Both the position numbers and the translations under genes were made by a program. The notes under the pieces are model-generated. The model was not told the DNA's origin, searched no databases, and saw only the letters and a list, made by a program, of their open reading frames with translations. This document shows, piece by piece, positions 1 through 9,102 of a stretch of DNA of 64,000 nucleotides (positions are counted from its first letter, which is position 1; each line of letters begins with the position of its first letter). The DNA comes from Bernardetia sp. MNP-M8 (GTDB lineage: Bacteria; Bacteroidota; Bacteroidia; Cytophagales; Bernardetiaceae): the NCBI RefSeq assembly GCF_037126285.1, contig NZ_CP147012.1, forward strand, positions 4,672,676 to 4,736,675, given 5' to 3'.

Positions 1-316
1 TATTAAAAATAATTTGCGTTTCTGCAAGATAAATTTTGAATTTGACATTGTTAAGAATGATTTCTTTTAAGAAAAAAAATGAAGTTTTTTTAAACAATTT
101 GGTATTTTTTTTATAGTAAAAAAAGAGTTTTTTAGAGGACGATTAATCGTAAAGCAGGTATAGAGATTATACAAAAAAATCTTTCAATTTGCTATGAATA
201 AAGATAGTAAAAATGAAGAAAAATTTCTATTATAGAAGGGGTTTCTGAAAGGAGAGTCTCATTTTTTAAGAAATAACAAGAATAAAAATATACACAACTA
301 CTAATCTTTCAAGAGT
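1..316. other. Left-edge non-coding stretch
   Basis: This is AT-rich sequence with no open reading frame that I would defend and no recognisable RNA gene. It presumably carries the promoter of the interrupted gene starting at 317, but I could not pick out a convincing TTTG/TAnnTTTG pair. The 16 bases before the ATG at 317 resemble the 16 bases before the paralogous gene at 2092, so the gene duplication included its translation start region. Confidence 0.5.
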
Positions 317-456
317 ATGAAAAAAATACTGTTTCTTATCGTGGTTTTGGGTTCTATGCTGACTTGCTTGTTTTATGCCTTTAATAGTTCATTGTTTCAA
401 AATAAAAATATTTACAATCAAACAAAAAAGAAAGCAATAAATAGAATAGGAGATTC

Positions 457-1637
457 CTCACTCCATTGACAAAACTTTAATTTTCTGATTGAATTTAGTT
501 TCTTTACTCATTGGATTATTGAGTATTTTTTTGATTTCTAGTAATCCATATCGGAAAAAAGAGTATTCATTATATCCATTTGAACAGACTCTTATTTTCG
601 TTTTTTTATGTTTCCACTCCCCTACTTTGTAACACCAAACAAATGCAATAGAACAAAGAGCAAGTAATTTAGCTATTTTCTCTGGTTCTGTCAATTTTGT
701 ATTTTCTAGCTTAAAACCTTGTGTTTTTAGTGCTTTAAACAGCGTTTCTATTTCCCAACGTTGTTTATAAATTTCAAAAGCGTTTTCTAAAAAAACAGGT
801 GAAGCTAGATAAATATATCCTTTTTGTGTTCTGCTTACAGATAAATATACTTCTACACCATTGACTATAAAAACACCCTCTAAATGATACGTTTCTGAAA
901 TAGCCAGTCCTCTACACCATGCTGCAATTGACTTTGTTTTACCTTTTCTAGTCGCTTTAAAATTAGACTTTAGTCGCATTACAAAATCAAAGTTTTTTCC
1001 TGATAAATAAGTAAACCATTTTTGACCTACAAACTCTCTATCTGCTACAATAGAAGAAATAGATAGGTTAGGAAAAATAGATAAAAAACGTTCTATTAAT
1101 TCGATGCGTTCTTCAGTAGAAGAGTTTCCTTTTTTTGGAAAAACAGACCAAATAAGAGGCACTGAAACATTCTTATAAGCTGCTGAAAGTAACAAAATAT
1201 TTATATTTTTTTTACCCACTTTCCAATTGGAACGGTCAAGACATAAAACAATATCCTTCCACTTATCAATACCTTGTAAAGAAACAATTAAACGAGTAAT
1301 TGCCTTAAAATCAAGGTTATAGTGATTTAAAAAGCGTTCAATACGACGTAAAGAGGAGCTGCATTCTACATTCCGTTCAAAAGCTGTAGCAATTTGAATC
1401 AACCCTCCTAATCCTACTTTTATAACAGCTATTACAAAAAGACCTATAAATTGAACTCGTGCAAAATGAAACTCTGTTAAATGAGAAGATAAAACAGTAA
1501 CTAATTTTGTAACTTTACCACTAGAAGCATACTTTGCTTTTGCCATAATTGAGAAAATTTTGTGAGAAAAATTTTGTAAGAAACTCAATTATGGCTTTTT
1601 TTTATCTCGTTTCAAAATCTTTTGTCAGAGGACTGAG
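457..1637 (-). mobile_element. IS4-family insertion sequence with 9-bp target duplication
   Basis: The element is 1181 bp. Its imperfect terminal inverted repeats are CTCACTCCATTGACAAAA (457-474) and, read on the minus strand from the right end, CTCAGTCCTCTGACAAAA (1620-1637), matching at 15 of 18 positions. It is flanked by identical direct repeats AGGAGATTC at 448-456 and 1638-1646, the target duplication. A 9-bp duplication fits IS10/IS50-like members of the IS4 family. One transposase gene fills the element. A second short inverted repeat (CCATAATTGAG / CTCAATTATGG, 1543-1553 and 1582-1592) lies just upstream of the transposase start and could form a hairpin in its leader. A decayed relative lies at 28850-29027. 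Confidence 0.92.
458..1546 (-). CDS. IS4-family transposase
   Basis: A DDE transposase of 362 residues if started at the ATG at 1546 (MAKAKYASSG...). The frame is open further to a TTG at 1588, but that extension runs through the hairpin of the leader, and the decayed copy at 29 kb conserves the MAKAK start, so I prefer 1546. Visible catalytic landmarks are DRSNW (first Asp), VADREF (second Asp) and the YREK signature YKQRWEIETLFKALK, with Y-(2)-R-(3)-E-(6)-K spacing. The stop codon lies inside the left terminal repeat, which is common in compact elements. The reading frame is intact, so the element may still be active. Confidence 0.9.
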   Translation of the reverse strand: MAKAKYASSGKVTKLVTVLSSHLTEFHFARVQFIGLFVIAVIKVGLGGLIQIATAFERNVECSSSLRRIERFLNHYNLDFKAITRLIVSLQGIDKWKDIVLCLDRSNWKVGKKNINILLLSAAYKNVSVPLIWSVFPKKGNSSTEERIELIERFLSIFPNLSISSIVADREFVGQKWFTYLSGKNFDFVMRLKSNFKATRKGKTKSIAAWCRGLAISETYHLEGVFIVNGVEVYLSVSRTQKGYIYLASPVFLENAFEIYKQRWEIETLFKALKTQGFKLENTKLTEPEKIAKLLALCSIAFVWCYKVGEWKHKKTKIRVCSNGYNEYSFFRYGLLEIKKILNNPMSKETKFNQKIKVLSME

Positions 1638-2091
1638 AGGAGATTCAACCCATTTTCTTGTTTTTGATACAACATATAATACTGGAATTATTTCAGAAAC
1701 ATCATTAGTAGCTGAACATATCACAGAAATTTTGCCCAATATATTTCATCGTGGTACAACAGACTTAAATAAAAATTATGCTACTTATAAAAATGATTCT
1801 TTGAAATTGGTAGCGTATGCAATAGTTGGAGCATCAGTAGAAATAGTAATTACGAAAGATAATGTAGAAAGTACAGCAAAAGTATCTGATTGCACATATA
1901 ATCATAGTTATAAACCTCTAAAAAGTAAAATTATAATCAATTCAAAAACACTAGATTTTTCAGATAGCTTAGACGTTTATTTTGATATGAGTTTTGTCTA
2001 TGCAGAAGAAAATGGGAAATATATTGATACAATGGTCGTTAAAGGAACAACGAGAATGGGTAAAAGAAATCACAACTAAACTTCTAAGATT

Positions 2092-3147
2092 ATGAAAAAA
2101 ATACTGTTTCTTATTGTGGCTTTGGCTTCTATGCTGACATGTCTGTTTTATGCTTTTGATAACTCATTGTTTCAAAAAAAAGAAATTGAAGAAGAAAAAA
2201 TAGAAGAACCAAAACATCAGCTTATTTATGATGCTGATTATGATTTTAGTGAGCCTTTGGTAGTGGAATTTATGAAAGGAGAGTTAGAAGGAAAAGATAC
2301 AATAGTAAATAGTTCTTTTATATGTAATTTATGGAAAGATTCTTTGTTTATTTCTATTGGTCAAGGTTTTATGACAGGTATTAATATTGATTTTAAGATG
2401 GCACAAGATTCCGTTTTAAGCAGGGCATACATGTACAGTTGTACCTATTCCCATGATTATCAAAACATATACAGTAGGGTTGTAGCAGAGAAAAAAAACT
2501 GGAAAGTAGGAGATAGTTTGAATATCTTTATGGATTTGATTTTTACTTGCTATGAAGAAGACAGGGATTTTAGAGATACAGTAAACCTAAAAGGCTCTCT
2601 AAAAATGAAAATAAGAGCGAACAATGATATAAGTGTAAAGTGGAGAGAACAACATGTATATGATTTCTTTCAACTCGTTAAAAATAGACCTGATACAGTA
2701 ACAAATATCAGTTTGCGTGGCTTAGAATTAGATACAATACCAAATGAATTGAAGTTATTCAAAAATTTAAAGAAATTAGATTTACAAGGAAATTCTATTT
2801 CGGTAGAAGAATTGTATAAAATTAGAGGGTTGAAAAAATTGAAAGAGTTAAGAATCTCTGGAGAATATTTAGAGACCTTTCCTAATGTTTTAATACAACT
2901 AACAGAACTTAAATCACTTATGATAGATGATATTAAGTTTTCTACTCTACCTTCAAAATTTAAAAGATTACAAAAATTAGAAGAGCTTTGGATAAGAAGT
3001 AATAAACTAACTAAATTTCCTAAAGCATTCTCTCAAATGCCTAATTTGAAAAAACTCTATATGTGGACGACTGAGATCAAAGACTGTAAAAGCAAAATCA
3101 AAGAATTAAAGCAATTAGAAGATTATGATTTTATGTACAAAGATTAA
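2092..3147 (+). CDS. Membrane-anchored leucine-rich repeat protein
   Basis: A protein of 351 residues that begins with a hydrophobic signal or anchor (residues 1-22, ending MLTCLFYAF). The cysteine context is a poor lipobox, so a membrane anchor is as likely as a lipoprotein. Residues 30-190 are a domain of unknown function shared with the IS-disrupted gene immediately upstream (12-bp gap). Residues 198-345 carry about six leucine-rich repeats of the LxxLxxLxLxxN type, for example KNLKKLDLQGNSI and QKLEELWIRSNKLTKFP. Leucine-rich repeats usually mediate protein binding. The pair is a tandem duplication in which only this copy has the repeats, through gain here or loss upstream. Confidence 0.8.
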   Translation: MKKILFLIVALASMLTCLFYAFDNSLFQKKEIEEEKIEEPKHQLIYDADYDFSEPLVVEFMKGELEGKDTIVNSSFICNLWKDSLFISIGQGFMTGINIDFKMAQDSVLSRAYMYSCTYSHDYQNIYSRVVAEKKNWKVGDSLNIFMDLIFTCYEEDRDFRDTVNLKGSLKMKIRANNDISVKWREQHVYDFFQLVKNRPDTVTNISLRGLELDTIPNELKLFKNLKKLDLQGNSISVEELYKIRGLKKLKELRISGEYLETFPNVLIQLTELKSLMIDDIKFSTLPSKFKRLQKLEELWIRSNKLTKFPKAFSQMPNLKKLYMWTTEIKDCKSKIKELKQLEDYDFMYKD

Positions 3148-3164
3148 TTTATTTTTCTAACTAA

Positions 3165-3207
3165 AAAACTCCATTCTTTCAAAAAAAAATTGAAAGAATG
3201 AAGTTTT
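3165..3207. terminator. Bidirectional hairpin terminator
   Basis: The arms AAAACTcCATTCTTTCAA and TTGAAAGAATGaAGTTTT form a long stem with one mismatch and a short A-rich loop. It sits between convergent genes ending at 3147 and 3231 and has A and T runs on both sides, so it can serve both. Confidence 0.8.
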
Positions 3208-3230
3208 ACTTGTAGTTCTAAATAAAGTGA

Positions 3231-6089
3231 TTATTTTACTATAAATCGTTTTGTAATTATTCCTTTGTTTGTCATAAAACGAATAAAATACAGACCTTTA
3301 TTAAATTTACTTATATCAATAGTATTTTGCTCTGATAAATTGCCATCTTTAATAGTTACTCCCAAGGTATTAACAATAGAGTATTTGTTTAATGAGATTT
3401 CAGAAGATTTTATTTCTATAAAATCAGAAGCTGGATTAGGAAATAACTCTATTGAATAAGAAAATAGATTATTCTCTTCTGAAGAGAGTATTTTATGACG
3501 AGTTGTAATAGGATATATAGCATGAGAAGCAGAGCTAAACGTATTTATTATTTCTTGTAGTTGCCAAGTGCCATCTTTGAGTTGAATCCATGCTGTAGCT
3601 TGATTTAAGTCTTCATTTGATTTACCATAAGGAATTGCATATTTCAAATCAGTAGCATATTTTATATCAACAACAATAAAAAAATCAGAAGGAAGAGGTA
3701 TAGCTTTTTTCCATTTGAACCTTATGAACCCTTGATTTTCAATTGCCTTTTCGATGTAATCAAAAGGCACAGACATCGAATCAATTATTTGATAAGGCTT
3801 TTTGTCTATACTATCAACAGACATCAAATATACGGGCAGTGTTCTCTCCCAATTACCATAACTAGGAACACGTAAATAAGATAATTTGACTTCTACTCCT
3901 TGCAAATAATCATCTTCTTCATTGCTTATAAAATACTCTCCTTTTGCCTTATACTTTTGCTGTCCATCTTCATATTCTTGATCTCTCTCTTTTGCATAAA
4001 GCTGTGTATATGTATTCTTTCTTATAGAGTAATTTTCCAAAACTTTAATATAATTTGGCTTCGAAAGACTATCAGTTCCTGATATATTGCTTGTTTTCAA
4101 GGAAACATCATATTCTCCTTTTTGGGAATAAGTAGCTGTAGGATTTGCTATTGAATCAGTGCTGGTACTAGCTCCTGCAAATGTCCAGTCATATGTTTCT
4201 GGGTCAGCTTCAGAAATATCAAAGAACGTAACTTCCTCATATTGATATGCCAAATCAAAACTGGCAACAAAATTAGTTTTTGGTTTAGTATGAAATATTG
4301 GATTGACTACATAAGAAGTAGCAAACTCAAGCCCTCCAGACGAAATAGGAGCTGACAATGGAATCCACGAACCGTCTAGTTTTCTTTCCCAAGCTCTGTT
4401 TTGAGCTATATTACATCTTGCAGACATATAAATAGAATTGCTATTGGCATTTATACTTATATAAAATTGTCTAGGAACTCGCAAAGGCTCATCAAAAATA
4501 AAAATATCATCATTATTGAGAATAAACAAACTACTAAACTCACTTGCTTCCATTTCAAACGATTTAATTACGCTACTGGGGGAAGAGTTTGTACCATCAG
4601 CATTAAGGATAGAAATTACAACAGGAGTTCTGTCATAGCTATTAATAGAAAAGCCAGATAGCTTGACTTCAATGCCTTTTAAAAGAGAAGACTCTTGGTC
4701 TGTACTGACAAATTCTGCTTTTGGAAGTAAATTTCTAGTATTAGGAATTCTGAATAGATTTTCATTTCCGTTTTCTTTCTCAATAAATACAGGTTCACTC
4801 TCAACAACACATCCTCTTCCATCTATAACTAGTGTCTTTAACCACTGAACTTTCTCCTCACTAGAGCTATATGTTAAGTAAGATCCACCTATCATAGTTT
4901 TTTTGCTCTTATAAACTTTCATTACCTCCCAATCAGTTGATTCATTTGGTAAGTCTGTTTTTGAATTTGTTGTTGTCTTGTACCAAGTCATGCTACTATT
5001 CACAACGCCTCCATCATTACTAGAAGAAAGGTAGATTTCAAGGTTAGGACAATAAGAGTCAGAATTTATATAGATTCTGTTTTTAAGTTCAGAGATATTA
5101 AATTTTATAGGCACTTCATACGTATCACCTGTACTTGAAGTCATTTTCATAAGGTACTTCTTATTGGGAGTACATATTGGATTAAAATTCAAACTGTACC
5201 AACTTGTTCCGATACTTTGTCTTAATGTTGTTTTTCCAACTTGACAGCCATCTTCCAAAAAAACAGTTACATCTAAATCTTTATTTCTATATCTTTCTTC
5301 TAAACGAAAATTAAAAACTCCACTCTCATCAGTAGAAATATAATATCTTCCACGACCAGGTTTTATATAAACATAAGTACGACCCTGACTAAGATCAAGT
5401 CCTAAATTTTCAATAGGATAAGAAGGCATACAGACATCTCTAATAACTAAATGTATTGTGGAAACAGTAGCACAGGTTTTGTTTTCGTTCCATACTGTTA
5501 GTTCATATATTCCTGCATCTGCTTCTTGTAATGAAGCTTTGGAAAATATTTTTTCTGTACTGATTATACTTGGAGATGCTATAGTATCAAGTAATTTATT
5601 TTGTATTTTTCTCCACTCGTAGGTATATTCTGCTTTATCAACAGACAAAATTGGAAATAAATTTACGTTATCTCCTCTATAAAGCATACATTTGTCTGAG
5701 CCTATTCCCAAAACAACAGCAGCAGAACGCACATTTATTGGAACTTCTACTCCTTCACTTCTATTTCCATTAGATATAGCTACTGCATATATTTTTGTTG
5801 TACCGACAGGTAATGGAATTTTATTATCTAAAATCAAATCAGCACCATCTTTTGATGTGGCAAACGGTGAGTGCGATCGTATATCTGAATATATATACCA
5901 TTCAATACTAGATCCAAAAGTAGGTGAACTAGCTGAAACAACAATTGGACTACCTTCACAATATACATCTGAATAAGTTGCTATTGGAGGACGAGTTTGC
6001 CCAAATGATAAAGAAAGGAATAAAAATAAGAATAAAAATGTAAGTAAGAATATGTGTACTTTACTATGTTGGAGTAATTTTGAATTCAT
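3231..6089 (-). CDS. T9SS-secreted multidomain surface protein with Ig-like and PKD domains
   Basis: 952 residues with a cleavable signal peptide (residues 1-30, hydrophobic LLTFLFLFLFLSLSFG then Q). The bulk is beta-rich and contains Ig-like stretches such as ADAGIYELTVWNENKTC near residue 200. A PKD domain lies near residues 620-700 (YDWTFAGAS ... YSQKGEYDVSLKTSN). The last 75 residues are a type A T9SS sorting domain, recognised by SIELFPNPASDFIEI, the IVNTLG turn and KGLYFIRF...KRFIVK. The family route is Sec export followed by T9SS transport across the outer membrane, with tail removal and usually attachment to surface lipopolysaccharide. The domains point to adhesion or matrix rather than enzymatic work. 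It is a single gene, convergent with the LRR gene. Confidence 0.88.
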   Translation of the reverse strand: MNSKLLQHSKVHIFLLTFLFLFLFLSLSFGQTRPPIATYSDVYCEGSPIVVSASSPTFGSSIEWYIYSDIRSHSPFATSKDGADLILDNKIPLPVGTTKIYAVAISNGNRSEGVEVPINVRSAAVVLGIGSDKCMLYRGDNVNLFPILSVDKAEYTYEWRKIQNKLLDTIASPSIISTEKIFSKASLQEADAGIYELTVWNENKTCATVSTIHLVIRDVCMPSYPIENLGLDLSQGRTYVYIKPGRGRYYISTDESGVFNFRLEERYRNKDLDVTVFLEDGCQVGKTTLRQSIGTSWYSLNFNPICTPNKKYLMKMTSSTGDTYEVPIKFNISELKNRIYINSDSYCPNLEIYLSSSNDGGVVNSSMTWYKTTTNSKTDLPNESTDWEVMKVYKSKKTMIGGSYLTYSSSEEKVQWLKTLVIDGRGCVVESEPVFIEKENGNENLFRIPNTRNLLPKAEFVSTDQESSLLKGIEVKLSGFSINSYDRTPVVISILNADGTNSSPSSVIKSFEMEASEFSSLFILNNDDIFIFDEPLRVPRQFYISINANSNSIYMSARCNIAQNRAWERKLDGSWIPLSAPISSGGLEFATSYVVNPIFHTKPKTNFVASFDLAYQYEEVTFFDISEADPETYDWTFAGASTSTDSIANPTATYSQKGEYDVSLKTSNISGTDSLSKPNYIKVLENYSIRKNTYTQLYAKERDQEYEDGQQKYKAKGEYFISNEEDDYLQGVEVKLSYLRVPSYGNWERTLPVYLMSVDSIDKKPYQIIDSMSVPFDYIEKAIENQGFIRFKWKKAIPLPSDFFIVVDIKYATDLKYAIPYGKSNEDLNQATAWIQLKDGTWQLQEIINTFSSASHAIYPITTRHKILSSEENNLFSYSIELFPNPASDFIEIKSSEISLNKYSIVNTLGVTIKDGNLSEQNTIDISKFNKGLYFIRFMTNKGIITKRFIVK

Positions 6090-6204
6090 CTTATAAGTTT
6101 GATTATAATTGTAATAAGACTACAAAATTACATTTTATATTTTGATATTGAAAGTAATAAAATTCAATAAAAAAATACTTATGCTCATTTAAAAGTATTT
6201 TCGA

Positions 6205-6234
6205 AACCCTAAGAACATTGGAGTCCTTAGGGTT
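6205..6234 (-). terminator. Hairpin downstream of the GHMP kinase
   Basis: The arms AACCCTAAG (6205-6213) and CTTAGGGTT (6226-6234) form a 9-bp stem with a 12-base loop, 56 bases past the kinase stop. The T run on the minus strand is short, so strength is uncertain. The same arm motif recurs at 7301-7336. Confidence 0.55.
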
Positions 6235-6289
6235 AAATACAAATCTGTTTTACAAACTGTTTCCGAAATTCAATTATGAAGTAATATAA

Positions 6290-7222
6290 CTATCCCTTCA
6301 CCATTTCATCATAAGTAAGAAAAGTATCCATTCCTTTTTCTAAGAAATAGGCTTGTGTTTCTTCTTTTGATTTTTGGCTTGTAACCAAAACAAAATCTCC
6401 TCCCCACGCACCGAGAGATTTTACTTCGCCCCAGTAATCAGAAAAATAAGTTTGTTTTACTCTTTCCATTGCCATATTATTAGCAATAATTTCTTCGTGC
6501 TTGGCAATTAGCTTTTCAAATTCTTCTAGTTTTGTGGCTGTTACGATTTTGTGTGTAATACCTGAAAGTTCTTTTACTAATTTGTCTTTCTTACTTTTTA
6601 TATTTTTGAGTTTTTCGTAATACGAAATTCCTTCTGCCGAATTTTGTTTTTTACCTAAATAGACAAAATAAATTTGATTTTTGAAAGGAGGATTAAAATC
6701 AACTGGAATAGTACGTGGAATTCCGTCGTGTCTTTCGTACAAAATAGGCGTTTCAGATTCGGCACAAGCCACATCGTAACCCGAACCTCCCATAGTTTTG
6801 GCAAGTAAATCAAAAGCATTTATTCCTGCCCATTTTGCAATGGTATGAATAAGCGTTGAGCTACTTCCCAATCCCCAAAGACGAGGAAATTCTAAAAAAG
6901 TTTCTACTAAAACAGATTCTTTTCCTACTAAAAAATTCTTTGAAATTTTGCGTGTCGTTTGCAAAATTTTCTGTAAAACCATTGATTTTTGAGAAACATA
7001 TCCTTCTAAGGCTTCAAAAGTTTCGATATCAAAACGAGCCTCAAACCAAATTTGCCCATTACTATCATAACTTTTCCAATGCAACACACGATGTTCTGAA
7101 GGAGCATAAGTCACTTGTAATAACTGTCCTTTTTGGGTAGGAACGGCAAGTGCAATCGCACCATCAAGCACATAATACTCCCCACTGAGGAGCAGTTTTC
7201 CATTTCCGTGAAAACGATTCAT
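6290..7222 (-). CDS. GYDIA-type GHMP kinase, probable mevalonate-pathway kinase
   Basis: A GHMP-superfamily kinase of 310 residues. The N-terminus reads FHGNGKLLLSGEYYVLDGAIALAVP, the substrate-side GHMP motif 1. WGLGSSSTLI near residue 114 is the ATP-binding glycine loop, and GGSGYDVACAE near residue 143 is the signature for which this Bacteroidota family is named (GYDIA; here GYDVA). Family members characteristically sit beside HMG-CoA reductase, as here, 120 bp downstream of it on the same strand. The likely job is ATP-dependent phosphorylation of mevalonate or phosphomevalonate on the way to isopentenyl diphosphate. Which of the two steps it performs cannot be told from sequence alone. 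Confidence 0.85.
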   Translation of the reverse strand: MNRFHGNGKLLLSGEYYVLDGAIALAVPTQKGQLLQVTYAPSEHRVLHWKSYDSNGQIWFEARFDIETFEALEGYVSQKSMVLQKILQTTRKISKNFLVGKESVLVETFLEFPRLWGLGSSSTLIHTIAKWAGINAFDLLAKTMGGSGYDVACAESETPILYERHDGIPRTIPVDFNPPFKNQIYFVYLGKKQNSAEGISYYEKLKNIKSKKDKLVKELSGITHKIVTATKLEEFEKLIAKHEEIIANNMAMERVKQTYFSDYWGEVKSLGAWGGDFVLVTSQKSKEETQAYFLEKGMDTFLTYDEMVKG

Positions 7223-7300
7223 AAATTAAAAAGGGATTTTGGAAGAGTAAAAAAGTTGTTCAATTTTATTGAAATATTTTGTGTGTTGTTTATCTGATTG

Positions 7301-7336
7301 AACCCTAAAAATCTAATAAATAAGACTTTTAGGGTT
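7301..7336 (+). terminator. Hairpin between HMG-CoA reductase and the kinase
   Basis: The arms AACCCTAAAA (7301-7310) and TTTTAGGGTT (7327-7336) are followed on the plus strand by TTTATTTTAG. The T run is on the plus strand, whereas both neighbours are transcribed on the minus strand, so it may weakly attenuate rather than end the reductase transcript. Confidence 0.45.
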
Positions 7337-7342
7337 TTTATT

Positions 7343-8674
7343 TTAGACATGTGTTCTTACAGTTGCCAAAAATTCTCTTACAGCATTAAAAGAAACTGTA
7401 TTGTTTTTGAAATACTCAACTGCTTGTTTTACTTCTTTTTCTGTTGCTTCAAAGTTACGCAAGATATTCAAAAGGTGCATTTTCATGTGTCCTTTCTGAA
7501 TTCCTGTTGTTGTAAGTGATTTTATTGCACCAAAGTTTTGAGCCAAGCCCAAAGTTGAAATAATTTGCATGAGTTTTGGTGCTGAGGGATTACCAAGCAT
7601 TTCTAATGAGCGTTTTGAAAGTGGATGAAGTGAAGTAAGTCCTCCGACAGTTCCGACAGCAATCGGCATCTCTAACCAAAACTTAAAAACGCCATTTTCT
7701 ATACTACAATCCGACAAACTTCTATACTGTCCAGAACGAGAAGCATACGTATGTCCACAGGCTTCGACAGCTCTAAAATCGTTTCCAGTTGCCAAAACTA
7801 CGGCATCAATACCATTAAAAATTCCTTTATTATGTGTTGTGGCACGATAAACATCATTTTTAGCTATTTCAATTGCTTTATGAAACTTAAAAGCAAATGT
7901 GTTTGGATCTAATCCATCAATGAGTCCATCAGCTCCTCCCAATTTTTCAATTGGACATTCTACCCATGTTTTGACCAAACATTCAGGGGTATAATTAGAA
8001 AGAATACACATAATTATTGTAGCGTCTCTTTCTGCGTCGGTAAACATTTCTTTTGAAGCAACCCAGTTTTGAAGCGTTTTGGCAAATTGTTCTAAACAAG
8101 AATTAATGAAATTTGCGCCCATCGAATCACAAGTATCAAAAGTAGCCTTGATTTGATAGTAATTATCATCCAAATGACGCATATCCAAAAGCTCAATATC
8201 CAAAATCCCTCCTCCACGCTGGCGCATGTTTTTGGTAATATCGGCTGTATCTTTTAGCATTTGTTCTTTGGCCTCATCAAAAACGCAATACATTTTATTG
8301 TAATCGCCTTTCCAAAGAAAATGAACTTGTCCTATTTTTTTTGTAGAAATAATTTCAGAGTGAAACCCTCCTCTTGATTGCCAAAACTTGGCTGCCTTTG
8401 AAGCTGCTGCCACTACCGAACTCTCCTCAATCGTCATTGGAACAGCAAACGTTTCACCATTCAAAATAACATTTGGAACTACACCAAAAGGCATGTAGTA
8501 ATTGGTTAGTGTATTTTCGCTAAATTCATCAAAAACTTTTTGCTGGTGTGGGTCGTTGTGCCAAAAACTACTAAATTGGTCTAGTAATTCATCAGATGAC
8601 TGCCCTAACTGTTCTGCAATCCATTTAATTTTTTCTTCTTTGGAGAGTTTTGAAAAACCTGAAATTAATTCCAT
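7343..8674 (-). CDS. mvaA: Hydroxymethylglutaryl-CoA reductase, class II
   Basis: 443 residues, the size of class II (bacterial, often called degradative) HMG-CoA reductases and lacking the membrane domain of class I. Visible motifs are ENTLTNYYMPFGVVPN with the catalytic Glu, CDSMGANFINSCLEQ (cofactor and substrate binding), TTHNKGIFNGIDAVVLATGNDFRAVEA with the active-site Lys and Asp, and GHMKMH with the catalytic His near residue 396. The enzyme interconverts HMG-CoA and mevalonate. In Bacteroidota that use the mevalonate route it works in the biosynthetic direction, supported here by the kinase gene immediately downstream. The other mevalonate genes are not in the window. Confidence 0.95.
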   Translation of the reverse strand: MELISGFSKLSKEEKIKWIAEQLGQSSDELLDQFSSFWHNDPHQQKVFDEFSENTLTNYYMPFGVVPNVILNGETFAVPMTIEESSVVAAASKAAKFWQSRGGFHSEIISTKKIGQVHFLWKGDYNKMYCVFDEAKEQMLKDTADITKNMRQRGGGILDIELLDMRHLDDNYYQIKATFDTCDSMGANFINSCLEQFAKTLQNWVASKEMFTDAERDATIIMCILSNYTPECLVKTWVECPIEKLGGADGLIDGLDPNTFAFKFHKAIEIAKNDVYRATTHNKGIFNGIDAVVLATGNDFRAVEACGHTYASRSGQYRSLSDCSIENGVFKFWLEMPIAVGTVGGLTSLHPLSKRSLEMLGNPSAPKLMQIISTLGLAQNFGAIKSLTTTGIQKGHMKMHLLNILRNFEATEKEVKQAVEYFKNNTVSFNAVREFLATVRTHV

Positions 8675-9102
8675 ACTTGTTTTTTTATTAAAATAAAGCT
8701 GTCTTTATGAGCTTAGAAAATCAAATTATCAAGGTAAAGACAGTCAATTAAGTAGTAAGAAATATTTGCAATAAATTCAAAATACTGCTTACTAACTTAA
8801 ATAGAAAAGATATGTTTTGACAAATTTACTACTAATATCCTTAATTTAAGGAATTTGCCATAAATAAAACGTTTACATTATCTTATACTTTCAAAACTTT
8901 CAAAAAGTTTTGAAAATTTGAAAATAATCCATAAAAAAAGGGACTTGATTTATCAAATCCCTCTATTTTTTCTTGAAATTTCATTTCTGCTGTTTTTGCT
9001 AAGCTAAAATGCTAAAAAGGCAGATTTATATTTTTATAAAAAATTGATAATAAGTTGTTTGTATTCATTTACCATTTACAACTAATAATTTATCATTTCT
9101 AT
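8675..9102. other. Spacer between HMG-CoA reductase and desaturase
   Basis: 428 bp without a gene. It holds the desaturase terminator (8939-8962), a second small inverted repeat (CAAAACTTTC / GAAAATTTTG-like, about 8892-8915) and presumably the minus-strand promoter of the reductase. I see no RNA gene. Confidence 0.5.
8939..8962 (-). terminator. Rho-independent terminator of the desaturase gene
   Basis: The arms AGGGACTTGA and TCAAATCCCT pair with one mismatch over a 4-base loop. On the minus strand the stem is followed by a run of seven T. It lies 141 bp beyond the desaturase stop codon. Confidence 0.75.

Larger units (their letters stand above)
317..2079 (+). pseudogene. Membrane-anchored hypothetical protein, split by an IS4-family element
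   Basis: The first part (317-456) encodes a hydrophobic N-terminus, MKKILFLIVVLGSMLTC..., and runs into the insertion sequence, reaching a stop at 467-469 after 50 codons. The second part (1647-2079) lacks a start of its own. Joining base 456 to base 1647, that is removing the IS and one copy of the 9-bp target duplication, gives one uninterrupted 190-codon frame. The predicted protein is a paralogue of the N-terminal half of the gene at 2092: the first 85 bases are nearly identical, and the C-terminal parts share DSLxxY/F-like spacing, the CTYxH motif and the ending KGxxxM. It has no leucine-rich repeats, unlike its paralogue. Function is unknown; an inner-membrane or exported anchor is inferred from the N-terminus. 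A downstream product from an internal or IS-borne start is possible but unsupported. Confidence 0.85.

Noticed and set aside
1549-2079. Stand-alone 176-codon reading frame on the plus strand
   Set aside because: Its first 33 codons lie inside the IS and its remainder is the 3' part of the interrupted gene starting at 317; not an independent gene.
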